Below, one piece after another: positions 1 through 6,544 of a DNA stretch of 14,189 nt (position 1 is its first letter; every line of letters starts with the position of its first letter). A model generated the notes under the pieces. That model worked only from the letters and a program-made list of their open reading frames with translations. It was not told the origin of the DNA and ran no database searches. This DNA is from Clostridiales bacterium. Its GTDB lineage: Bacteria > Bacillota > Clostridia > Oscillospirales > JAAYXM01. Made by a program: the position numbers and the translations under genes. The stretch lies in NCBI GenBank assembly GCA_012515925.1, contig JAAYXM010000065.1, positions 1 to 14,189 of the forward strand, written 5' to 3'.

Positions 1-52
1 CACCAAGAAAGACTAATTTCACAAAGCCTTGTGCCATAAGGGTTTCAGGGCA

Positions 53-100
53 TAAAATAACGAAACACCGAACTGACACATCGTATCAATTCGGTGTTTC
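53..100 (-). terminator. Rho-independent terminator of tRNA-Leu
   Basis: On the minus strand an 18-pair hairpin (arms 83-100 and 62-79, loop 80-82, two G-U pairs) begins five bases after the encoded CCA and is followed by a T-rich stretch at 53-60. The outer arms GAAACACCGAA and TTCGGTGTTTC are perfect complements. Bases 1-52 to its left hold only a weak 5-bp hairpin at 20-33 and no gene I can support. Confidence 0.85.
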
Positions 101-105
101 TGATT

Positions 106-190
106 TGGTGCGAGTGACGGGACTTGAACCCGTACGCCATAAGACACACGCCCCTCAAACGTGCCTGTCTGCCAGTTCCAGCACACTCGC
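106..190 (-). tRNA. tRNA-Leu, anticodon GAG
   Basis: An 85-nt class II tRNA with the 3' CCA encoded in the DNA (106-108). The acceptor arms GCGAGTG (184-190) and CACTCGC (110-116) pair fully. The D stem is CTG/CAG, the anticodon stem CACGT/GCGTG encloses loop TTGAGGG, and the anticodon GAG is at 154-156, reading CUC and CUU leucine codons. A 13-nt variable arm can form a short stem, as leucine tRNAs require. The T arm is ACGGG-TTCAAGT-CCCGT. It has its own consensus promoter upstream and a long hairpin terminator downstream, so it is a single-gene unit. Confidence 0.97.
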
Positions 191-225
191 AAAAAAAACA
201 AGCTTTTAAAAAAGCTTACGACAAT

Positions 226-254
226 ATTATAGGGATTAAAGCCTGTATTGTCAA
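226..254 (-). promoter_or_regulatory. Consensus sigma-A promoter of tRNA-Leu
   Basis: Read on the minus strand, a perfect -35 TTGACA (249-254) and a perfect -10 TATAAT (226-231) are separated by exactly 17 bases. The expected start near 218 leaves a leader of about 28 nt, which contains a small AAGCTT-based inverted repeat (200-216). This is as strong as such a promoter gets, as expected for a stable RNA gene. Confidence 0.92.
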
Positions 255-264
255 TACATATTTT

Positions 265-303
265 ATTACAAATACGTAATTACAAATACGTAATTAGTAT
301 TTG
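265..303. repeat. Phased half-site repeat upstream of tRNA promoter
   Basis: The 14-bp unit ATTACAAATACGTA occurs twice head to tail (265-278, 279-292). The heptamer CAAATAC lies at 269-275 and 283-289, and its reverse complement GTATTTG at 297-303. The three are spaced exactly 14 bases apart by two identical GTAATTA spacers. The block covers about -51 to -85 relative to the expected tRNA start, where an UP-like element or a regulator could bind. No function is known to me. Confidence 0.7.
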
Positions 304-353
304 AAGACAAGCTATAAAATTAATTGTCGCTTTTATTCCTCCCCCCGGGGGCA

Positions 354-387
354 CAAAAAAGGCTGACGGCAAAACATACCGCCAGCC
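354..387 (-). terminator. Terminator of the Cys-rich protein gene
   Basis: On the minus strand a 9-pair stem GGCTGGCGG / CCGTCAGCC (379-387 and 361-369, one G-U pair) is followed directly by six T (355-360). It lies 21 bases after the stop codon of the Cys-rich gene. The remaining gap to the tRNA promoter contains a 10-bp palindrome CCCCCGGGGG at 342-351 and no coding sequence. Confidence 0.88.
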
Positions 388-408
388 TTGCATGCGTTTA
401 TAAGGTTA

Positions 409-861
409 TTATTTCCTGAGAAAATCGGGGAACTCGAATTTATCGCAGAACGCGCAGTCGTCCTTCTTATCGTCCTTTTTCCTGTCGCACTTCTCACAGA
501 CCTCACACTTGTACTCGCAGCACTTCCAGTCGTCCTTCTTGCAGTCGTCCTTTTTGTCGCAGCAGTCGAAGTCCTTCTTATCGTCGCATTTATCGTCTTT
601 CTTCTTGTCGCATTTCTCGCAGAATTTATACTTATATTCGCAGCATTTCCAATCGTCGCATTTATCGTCCTTCTTGCAGTCGTCCTTCTTGTCATCCTTC
701 TTATCGCAGTCAAAGCCTTTGTTTCCGCCGCACGGACAGCAGCAGCAACCGATAAAATCGGAGAAATTGGAGCCGCGGACAATCTTGGTGTCTACACGCT
801 GATCAAGTGAGCTTTTGCATGGGTTGCAAACCGGTTTGAAGCAATCACAGAAATTACGCAT
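409..861 (-). CDS. Cysteine/lysine/aspartate-rich repeat protein
   Basis: A 150-residue protein that I do not recognise. About 27 residues are cysteine, and most of the rest of the second half is lysine and aspartate in KKDD blocks. The N-terminal part (1-50) has CxC and CxxC pairs (C5, C7, C12, C15) and a CCCCPC cluster at 39-44. Residues 52-138 are low-complexity, with two copies of DDWKCCEYKxxxCEKCD (about 69-85 and 110-126) joined by KKDDC runs. There is no signal peptide or membrane segment. The ATG is set by GGGAGG eight bases upstream. The gene stands alone between its own promoter and terminator. Such composition suggests metal binding or disulfide cross-linking. The promoter resembles those used by mother-cell sporulation sigma factors, so a spore-coat role is an inference. 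The clear ribosome binding site, promoter and terminator argue that the gene is real despite its odd composition. Confidence 0.82.
   Translation of the reverse strand: MRNFCDCFKPVCNPCKSSLDQRVDTKIVRGSNFSDFIGCCCCPCGGNKGFDCDKKDDKKDDCKKDDKCDDWKCCEYKYKFCEKCDKKKDDKCDDKKDFDCCDKKDDCKKDDWKCCEYKCEVCEKCDRKKDDKKDDCAFCDKFEFPDFLRK
469..654 (-). repeat. Internal duplication in the Cys-rich gene
   Basis: Codons 70-90 (592-654) and 111-131 (469-531) encode two copies of the same module, with DWKCCEYK and CEKCD identical in both and KYKF replaced by CEV in the second. The intervening DNA is built from shorter AAGAAGGACGAC-like units. This points to growth of the gene by tandem duplication or slippage, and its length may vary between strains. 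Confidence 0.75.
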
Positions 862-895
862 ATTAATGTCCTCCCACTATAATCACCTAATATAT

Positions 896-916
896 GGCGG
901 GGCAAAATTTCCCGCC
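896..916 (-). other. 5' leader stem-loop of the Cys-rich gene
   Basis: GGCGGG(A) pairs with (G)CCCGCC around a 7-nt AT-rich loop. The hairpin falls at the predicted 5' end of the transcript, about 35 bases before the start codon. A stem placed like this can stabilise an mRNA. That role is inferred. Confidence 0.5.
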
Positions 917-921
917 TGTGA

Positions 922-950
922 TATTATATGGGACAACACCTCAATGTGTG
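922..950 (-). promoter_or_regulatory. Putative sigma-E/K-type promoter of Cys-rich gene
   Basis: On the minus strand CATATAATA (922-930) fits the sigma-K -10 pattern CATAnnnTA exactly and is one base from the sigma-E -10 CATACAAT. Sixteen bases upstream is CACA (947-950), which contains the short AC expected at a sigma-K -35. There is no TTGACA-like -35 at 16-18 bases from the TATAAT core, so a sigma-A reading is poor. It lies between the proA terminator and the gene. Consensus patterns are from memory of Bacillus. Confidence 0.45.
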
Positions 951-964
951 TGTATAGGGACAGT

Positions 965-1001
965 GAAAATCCCCTGTCCGCAAAGCGGGCAGGGGATTTT
1001 C
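965..1001 (-). terminator. Terminator of proA
   Basis: Arms 965-981 and 985-1001 form a 17-pair stem (one G-U) with a 3-nt loop. The minus-strand RNA ends in GGGGATTTTC, giving the T run of a Rho-independent terminator. It begins eight bases after the proA stop codon. Confidence 0.9.
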
Positions 1002-1008
1002 CAAAACT

Positions 1009-2262
1009 CTATCTGATTTGTCCGTCACCCAGAATAACATACTTATACGAGGTAAGCTCGATTAAGCCCATAGGCCCGCGCGCGTGCATCTTCTGCGTCG
1101 AAATGCCTATTTCCGCGCCCAGCCCGAACTCGAAACCGTCGGTAAAGCGAGTGGACGCGTTTAAATATACCGCGGCGGCGTCAACCTCGTTTAAAAAGCG
1201 CTCGGCGTTTTTATTGTTCCCGGTAACAATGCCCTCGCTGTGCATCGAGCTGTATTCCGCGATATGCGAGAGCGCCTCGTCAAGACCCGATACAACGCGG
1301 ACGGCAATAATGAAATCGTTGAACTCGGTGGCATAATCCTCCTCCGTAACGGGCTTTACGGAATCGCCGAGCATATCGCGCGTTTTTTCACAGCCCCGCC
1401 ATTCGACGGAAAACCTGTCAAGCGCGCTCTTCGCGCGCGGCAGAAACTTCTCCGCGACTCTTTCATGCACGAGCAGCGTTTCAATGGCGTTGCAGACGGA
1501 AGGGCGCGAGCATTTCGCGTTGGCCGTTATCCTTTCGGCCATGCCCAAATCCGCGTATTCATCGATATAGAGATGACAATTGCCGATGCCGGTTTCAATC
1601 ACGGGTACGCGCGCGTTCTCGACGACGGACCTGATCAGCCCGGCGCCGCCGCGCGGAATCAGCACATCTATTAAGCCTTTAAGCCCCATAAGCTCCGTCG
1701 CGGAATCCCGCGATGTATCGGAAACCAGACAGACGGCATTCGGGTCAACGCCGCATGCCGCGATGGCTTCGCGCATAAGCTTCGCTATCGCGATATTTGA
1801 ATTAATTGCCTCCTTGCCGCCACGGAGCACCACGGAGTTTCCGGACTTAAGGCAAAGCACCGCCGCGTCAAGCGTTACGTTGGGCCGGGACTCGTATATT
1901 ATCCCGATAACCCCGAGCGGAGCGCGCACCTTGCGTATGACGAGCTTATTCGGCCTTGCGGCCTCGCTGATTACCTCGCCCACGGGGTCGGCCAGCTTCG
2001 CAACCTGGATTGCGCCCTCCGCCATTTCGTCGATTCTCTTGGATGTTAATTTCAGGCGGTCAATCATCGCCGGGCGAATGCCGTTTTTCTCGGCGTTATC
2101 TATATCCACGCGGTTTGCCTCGAGTATCCTGTCCTCGTTTTCCCTGATTGCGCGGGCAATCGTGTGAAGAATCTCGTTTTTTCTGTCCGCGGTTAACCTT
2201 GCCATCTCGCGTGACGCGGCTTTTGCCAAAAACGCAAGCTCTCTTACTCTCAAGCTCTCCAT
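1009..2262 (-). CDS. Glutamate-5-semialdehyde dehydrogenase (ProA)
   Basis: Gamma-glutamyl phosphate reductase: the NADPH-dependent cytosolic enzyme that reduces gamma-glutamyl phosphate to glutamate-5-semialdehyde, the second step of proline synthesis. From the chosen ATG it is 417 residues, the usual family length. The aldehyde-dehydrogenase fold shows the ESRPNV segment (about 124), SGNSVVLRGGKEA (140-152) and the catalytic cysteine C257 in RPSVCNAIETLL. An ATG 15 bases upstream gives 422 residues, but it has no ribosome binding site. The ATG at 2262 has GGGAG eight bases upstream, so it is preferred. No proB (glutamate 5-kinase) is adjacent within the window, although the two are often paired. 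A strong terminator follows. Confidence 0.96.
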   Translation of the reverse strand: MESLRVRELAFLAKAASREMARLTADRKNEILHTIARAIRENEDRILEANRVDIDNAEKNGIRPAMIDRLKLTSKRIDEMAEGAIQVAKLADPVGEVISEAARPNKLVIRKVRAPLGVIGIIYESRPNVTLDAAVLCLKSGNSVVLRGGKEAINSNIAIAKLMREAIAACGVDPNAVCLVSDTSRDSATELMGLKGLIDVLIPRGGAGLIRSVVENARVPVIETGIGNCHLYIDEYADLGMAERITANAKCSRPSVCNAIETLLVHERVAEKFLPRAKSALDRFSVEWRGCEKTRDMLGDSVKPVTEEDYATEFNDFIIAVRVVSGLDEALSHIAEYSSMHSEGIVTGNNKNAERFLNEVDAAAVYLNASTRFTDGFEFGLGAEIGISTQKMHARGPMGLIELTSYKYVILGDGQIR

Positions 2263-2392
2263 GTCATTTTCTCCCATTAGTTGAAATATTTATACTATAG
2301 TAATATAAATTATCATATTTTCCGTTATCTTTCAATATTTATTTATTTCCTGCGCTTTTTACTCTTCTCCACCGAACCGGTGACGGGAATAA
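2263..2392 (-). promoter_or_regulatory. AT-rich gap with probable proA promoter
   Basis: The 130-bp gap before proA is strongly AT-rich. It holds an inverted repeat ATTTATA...TATAAAT (2288-2294 and 2304-2310, 9-base spacer) directly upstream of the ribosome binding site. TTGAAA (2330-2335) with GATAAT (2309-2314) would be a promoter except that the spacing is only 15 bases, and TATAGT (2294-2299) lacks a good -35. A proA promoter is likely, but I cannot place it. No convincing recG terminator is visible, so readthrough is possible. Confidence 0.35.
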
Positions 2393-4456
2393 TCAGTTAA
2401 AGATATTACCGTATTCCTCCGCGGCAAATAGCAGCTTAATACGCTCGGAAAGCTCCGCGTGTTCGGCGCTTTTCAGGCCCGGGTCCCGTTCGATTATTTC
2501 GGCTGCCGCGGCCTGCGCCTCCTTGAGTGTCTTTAAATCGGCGGAAAAGCTCGCTATTTTCAGGTTCGGTATGCCGTGCTGGCGCGTACCGAAGAAATCC
2601 CCCGGCCCGCGAAGCTTCAGGTCCTGCTCGGACAGCTCGAACCCGTTTGAAATCCTGCACAGCGCGTGCAGCCTCTCGCGCGTCGCGCCCTCGTTTACAT
2701 CTGAAACCAGTATGCAATAGGACTTATGCTCGCCGCGCCCCACCCTTCCGCGAAGCTGGTGAAGCTGTGACAGTCCGAACCGCTCGGCGTTTTCAATCAT
2801 CATAATCGAGGCGTTCGGCACATCTATACCCACCTCGATAACCGTCGTCGATACGAGAACCGAAACGCCGCCGTTTTTAAACTCCCGCATTATCGCGTCT
2901 TTTTCCTTAACCTTCATCTTGCCGTGGATAAGCGCGACGCTGTAGTCCTTAAACTCGTTTTCGGAAAGCTTCTCGGCGAATTCCTTGACCGAGGCGAGCT
3001 CGACCTTGTCGCTTTCCTCGACGAGCGGACAGACTATGTACGCCTGCCGCCCCGCGTCAAGCTGCTCGCGTATGAACCTGTACGCGCGCGGCCGCTTTTC
3101 GCCGTCAATCGCGTATGTGTCCACGGGCCTCCTGCCCGGCGGCAGCTCGTCAATAACGGATATGTCCAGGTCGCCGTACAGTATAAGCGCAAGCGTTCGC
3201 GGAATAGGCGTCGCGGACATGACAAGCAAATGCGGGTTTTCGCCCTTTACCGTCAACGCGGAGCGCTGGAGCACGCCGAACCTGTGCTGCTCGTCGGTAA
3301 TAACAAGCCCGAGCGCGTCAAAGCCCACGTCCCCGGACAGCAGCGCGTGCGTACCGATTACGATGTTTATTTCATGGCTTAAAAGCCCGTTCTTTATATC
3401 GCGCTTTGCCGCGGCGGAAAGTCCGCCTGTCAGAAGCCCGACATTCAGGTAAAGCTTTCCGAATAACTTACTTAAGGATTTATAGTGCTGCTTCGCGAGT
3501 ATTTCGGTAGGCGCCATAAGCGCCGCCTGATAGCCGTTAACGCACGCGAGATACATAAGCGCCGCGGCGACAACCGTTTTCCCCGAGCCCACGTCACCGC
3601 AAATCAGCCTGTTCATCGGTACGCCTTTGCGCATATCCGCGGCTGCCTCGTTTAACGCGCGCCGCTGCGCGCCCGTGAGCTTAAACGGGAGATTATCCGT
3701 AAACACCGATACGTCGCCTTTTTCCATCGCGATTCCGCGCTGCTTAACACGGCGTTTTTTCAGCATCAGAAGCCCCGCCGACAGGATAAGAAGCTCCTCG
3801 AACACAAGCCGACGTCTCGCGATTCCGATTGCCTCCGCGCTCGCGGGGCTGTGTATGTTCTCGTACGCGTATCTGACATATGACAGCTTATGCGTATTTC
3901 TGACGTCGTCGGGCAGCGGGTCGGAAATCCCGTCGCCGTAAAGCGTCAGCGCGTTTTTTACGCATGCCGACACCTGGTTTTGCGAAAGCCCCGTTGTCAG
4001 CGGGTAAACGGGCACGATACGGCGGGTCTTAACATGCCCCGCTTCGTTTATATTTTCAAAAACAGGGTTATGCATTTCAAGCATACCCTGCGTGTCCACG
4101 ACCTTCCCGAAAAATACAAAGATCTCGCCCGGATTTATGCCGCTAAGCGAGTACTTCATATTAAAATAAACAATATTTAAATATCCGCTTTCGTCAAATA
4201 CTTTAAAGCGCGCGATGCTGAGCCTGTTTCGCACCTTGCGCCGGGCGGGCGTGTTCATAACGGTGGCCTTTATACATACGCTTTCGCCGGGGGTTAAGTC
4301 CGAAATCCGCTTTATAACCGTCCTGTCCTCATAATCGCGCGGGAAATGGGTCAGCAGATCAAATACCGTTTCAATTCCCAAACGGGCGAACAGCTTCGCT
4401 CGCCGTTCGCCCACACCTTTCAGGTATTGTATTGACAAAAGCAGTTTTTTATCCAT
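2393..4456 (-). CDS. ATP-dependent DNA helicase RecG
   Basis: Branched-DNA helicase that reverses stalled forks and processes Holliday-type junctions. At 687 residues it has the normal size. An N-terminal KGVG helix-hairpin segment (about 13-16) is followed by the PRDYEDR motif and an OB-fold wedge domain (about 55-150). The helicase core has Walker A GDVGSGKT (287-294), the DEQH box (388-391), motif III SATPIPRT (about 414-421) and motif VI QLRGRVGRG. The C-terminal LKLRGPGDFFGTRQHG is the RecG signature. A GTG nine bases further upstream (4465) is an alternative start. The ATG is preferred because it gives the MDKKL... start usual in the family, although neither has a strong ribosome binding site. 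The fakA stop is only 21 bases upstream, suggesting translational coupling. Confidence 0.97.
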   Translation of the reverse strand: MDKKLLLSIQYLKGVGERRAKLFARLGIETVFDLLTHFPRDYEDRTVIKRISDLTPGESVCIKATVMNTPARRKVRNRLSIARFKVFDESGYLNIVYFNMKYSLSGINPGEIFVFFGKVVDTQGMLEMHNPVFENINEAGHVKTRRIVPVYPLTTGLSQNQVSACVKNALTLYGDGISDPLPDDVRNTHKLSYVRYAYENIHSPASAEAIGIARRRLVFEELLILSAGLLMLKKRRVKQRGIAMEKGDVSVFTDNLPFKLTGAQRRALNEAAADMRKGVPMNRLICGDVGSGKTVVAAALMYLACVNGYQAALMAPTEILAKQHYKSLSKLFGKLYLNVGLLTGGLSAAAKRDIKNGLLSHEINIVIGTHALLSGDVGFDALGLVITDEQHRFGVLQRSALTVKGENPHLLVMSATPIPRTLALILYGDLDISVIDELPPGRRPVDTYAIDGEKRPRAYRFIREQLDAGRQAYIVCPLVEESDKVELASVKEFAEKLSENEFKDYSVALIHGKMKVKEKDAIMREFKNGGVSVLVSTTVIEVGIDVPNASIMMIENAERFGLSQLHQLRGRVGRGEHKSYCILVSDVNEGATRERLHALCRISNGFELSEQDLKLRGPGDFFGTRQHGIPNLKIASFSADLKTLKEAQAAAAEIIERDPGLKSAEHAELSERIKLLFAAEEYGNIFN

Positions 4457-4477
4457 GTCAGGCACCGTAAAACCGTA

Positions 4478-6106
4478 TCATTCGGCGGAGATAATATAAT
4501 AGTATACCGGCTGGCCGCCGTACAGCAGCATAATTTCGGCGTCGGGCGAGGATTCCCTGCAAAGCGCCTCAATTGCCGCGGCGTCTTCTTCGCTGACGCC
4601 TTCGCCGTAGAACACGGTTACAAAGTTCTTTTCGGAAACTCCCATATCGTTTATCAGAACCCTTGCGACCTCGCTTAGCTCCGTGCCGTTCGCGGCGAGC
4701 TTGTTCTCGCAAAGCGCAAGGTATTGGCCCTGTTTTATGCTGTGCCCGTCGAACTCGCTGTCGCGGGCGGCGTAGGTAATCGAGCCGGTGCTGACGTTTT
4801 TCGAAGCATCCGTCATGTTTTCGTTGTTCTCCTCATCGGACGCCTCGGGATTAAACGCGAGCATCGCGGATATCCCCTGGGGAATCGACGCGGTGGGTAT
4901 TACGATAATCTTCTTCTCCGTCATCTCAACCGTCTGCTGCGCTGCCAGGACGATATTCTTGTTGTTCGGAAGCACGAATATGACCTCGGCCGGAATTTCC
5001 TCGACAGCCGCCAGAATATCCTGAGTGGACGGGTTCATGGTCTGGCCGCCCTCGACGATTACATCGACGCCCAGATCCTTGTAAACGCCGACGATTCCCT
5101 CGCCCGCGCCCACCGCGACAAACCCGTATTTCTTCTCCGGCGTTTTCTCCGCGCGGTTTTTCTGCTCTATCACCTGCTTGGTATGCTGTTCGCGCATGTT
5201 TTCAATTTTAATGCTCGAAAGCTCGCCGTACTTAAGCGCTTCCCCGAGCGCCTTGTCCGGGTTGTTCGTATGGAGATGCACCTTTATTATATCCTCGTCG
5301 TCAACAACCACGACACTGTCGCCGATGGACTCATGCAGCGCGCGAAGCCTCGCGACATCGAGCTTTTTGCCCGATCGGCTTATGTTAACGATATATTCGG
5401 TGCAGTATATGAAACGTATTTCCTCATCCGCGCCCAGATCGCCCGGTAATAACCCCGCCTCCGGCTGCGCCGCGGCGTCGGAATACTCGACCGGCTCGCC
5501 CTTAAGCGCGGAAAGCCACGCCTCTAAAACCAATACCCAGCCCTTCGCGCCGGCGTCTAAAACACCCGCTTTTTTCAGAACCGGATTTTGATTGACCGTG
5601 TCCTCAAGCCCAAGATAAGCCTCCGCGATAGCGCCCTCTAAAAGCTGTATAATATCGGGGTTTTCCCCGGCAAGCATGACCGCCGTGTCCGCCGCTCGGC
5701 GCGAAACCGATAAAATCGTACCCTCCGCGGGCTTCATAACCGCGCGGTATGCCGCGTCCACGCCCGCTTTCAGAGCGTTCGCGAACTGCTCAGCGTCAAT
5801 TTTTTCAAGATTTGTAACCGACTTTGAAAGCCCGCGGAAAAGCAGCGACAGGATAACGCCCGAATTCCCGCGCGCGCCGCGAAGCAGCGCCGCCGCCACA
5901 AGCTCCGCGGTTTTGCCCGCGTTATCGGAGCTTCTTTGAGAAAGCGCCTCCACCGCGGCTTTGAACGTAAGCGACATATTTATGCCCGTATCCCCGTCCG
6001 GGACGGGAAACACGTTCATTTCGTTGAGTATCTGTTTATTATTATCTATTGCGGCAGCCGCGGACACAACCATCCGCGTGAGCTCAGCCGCCCCGATATA
6101 TTCCAT
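4478..6106 (-). CDS. DhaL-domain fatty acid kinase subunit (FakA/YloV)
   Basis: Homologue of YloV/FakA, the ATP-binding subunit that phosphorylates fatty acids held by a FakB (DegV-family) partner. The acyl-phosphate feeds phospholipid synthesis. From the ATG it has 542 residues. The N-terminal DhaL kinase domain has NVFPVPDGDTG, with Mg-binding aspartates at 37 and 39, and GARGNSGVILS at about 77-87. The middle domain has C235, H277 and H279. Their 42- and 2-residue spacing matches the zinc ligands I recall for S. aureus FakA (C240, H282, H284). The C-terminal domain is complete. GTG codons 6 and 12 bases upstream are possible starts, but the ATG has GGGGGTG nine bases before it. It sits between asp23 and recG as in Bacillus, without the sdaA genes found there. 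No fakB is in the window. Confidence 0.93.
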   Translation of the reverse strand: MEYIGAAELTRMVVSAAAAIDNNKQILNEMNVFPVPDGDTGINMSLTFKAAVEALSQRSSDNAGKTAELVAAALLRGARGNSGVILSLLFRGLSKSVTNLEKIDAEQFANALKAGVDAAYRAVMKPAEGTILSVSRRAADTAVMLAGENPDIIQLLEGAIAEAYLGLEDTVNQNPVLKKAGVLDAGAKGWVLVLEAWLSALKGEPVEYSDAAAQPEAGLLPGDLGADEEIRFIYCTEYIVNISRSGKKLDVARLRALHESIGDSVVVVDDEDIIKVHLHTNNPDKALGEALKYGELSSIKIENMREQHTKQVIEQKNRAEKTPEKKYGFVAVGAGEGIVGVYKDLGVDVIVEGGQTMNPSTQDILAAVEEIPAEVIFVLPNNKNIVLAAQQTVEMTEKKIIVIPTASIPQGISAMLAFNPEASDEENNENMTDASKNVSTGSITYAARDSEFDGHSIKQGQYLALCENKLAANGTELSEVARVLINDMGVSEKNFVTVFYGEGVSEEDAAAIEALCRESSPDAEIMLLYGGQPVYYYIISAE

Positions 6107-6124
6107 CACAACCCGCACCCCCGC

Positions 6125-6472
6125 TTAATCAACCATTATAGAATCAACGCAAACATTCACATTCTTAACCGGGATTCGGGTCAGCCTTTCGACATTATAC
6201 CGTATTTCGGTCATGATGGACTGGCATACCGTCGAGATGTTAACGCCGTGCTCCACAATAATGTGTATTTCAATCGAGACCTGTCCGTCCTCAAAAGTCG
6301 CCTTAACGCCCTTTGACATGTTTTCTCTCTTAAGGAGGCTGACAATACCGTCCTTCATGTTTCGAAACGCCATGCCCTTAACGCCGAAGCAGTTGGTAGC
6401 CGCATGGCCGCTTATTACGGTAAAAACCTCGTTAGATATTTCTATGCTCCCTTTTTCGTTTTGTATCGTCAT
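6125..6472 (-). CDS. Asp23/Gls24 family envelope stress protein (YloU-like)
   Basis: A small 115-residue protein of the Asp23/Gls24 family (DUF322). Members are often associated with the membrane or cell envelope and induced by alkaline or envelope stress, and no enzymatic activity is known. N-terminal GSIEISNEVFTVISGHAA is typical of the family, and the C terminus alternates strand and helix (VKATFEDGQVSIEIHIIVEHG...). There is no signal peptide or membrane segment. The start is fixed by AAGGAGG six bases before the ATG. It is 18 bases upstream of fakA, matching the Bacillus yloU-yloV pair, so the two are very likely cotranscribed. Confidence 0.92.
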   Translation of the reverse strand: MTIQNEKGSIEISNEVFTVISGHAATNCFGVKGMAFRNMKDGIVSLLKRENMSKGVKATFEDGQVSIEIHIIVEHGVNISTVCQSIMTEIRYNVERLTRIPVKNVNVCVDSIMVD

Positions 6473-6511
6473 GACTATCCTCCTTAAATAAAGCGCTTAT
6501 GGTTTTACTAT

Positions 6512-6540
6512 ATTCTATTCTATTTTTAACAAAAACTCAA
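6512..6540 (-). promoter_or_regulatory. Sigma-A-like promoter of asp23-fakA-recG
   Basis: On the minus strand TTGAGT (6535-6540) and TAGAAT (6512-6517) are separated by 17 bases, four and five of six matches to consensus. TAGAAT is repeated in an overlapping copy at 6517-6522. The -35 lies only four bases from the stop codon of the preceding ATPase gene. No terminator separates the genes, so this may add to readthrough. Confidence 0.6.
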
Positions 6541-6544
6541 TAGT

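Noticed and set aside
1..37. Minus-strand frame MAQGFVKLVFLG open at the left edge, as a gene start or tRNA-linked integration site
   Set aside because: No ribosome binding site, only 12 codons visible, and no repeat of the tRNA 3' end or integrase gene in the window.
19..201. Minus-strand 60-residue frame across the tRNA
   Set aside because: It covers the whole tRNA-Leu and its terminator and resembles no protein.
333..782. Minus-strand 149-residue Arg/Thr/Ala-rich reading frame
   Set aside because: A second frame of the same short repeats, running through the terminator of the Cys-rich gene, with no ribosome binding site.
388..810. Plus-strand 140-residue hydrophobic reading frame
   Set aside because: It is the complement of KKDD/Cys codons, so the Leu/Val-rich look is a by-product. 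It has no ribosome binding site, while the minus-strand gene has promoter, SD and terminator.
2370..2382. CACCG-AAC-CGGTG hairpin as a recG terminator
   Set aside because: Only five pairs and followed on the minus strand by purines, not a T run.
4724..5449. Plus-strand 241-residue frame opposite fakA
   Set aside because: Antisense shadow of a well-recognised gene; no ribosome binding site or family features.
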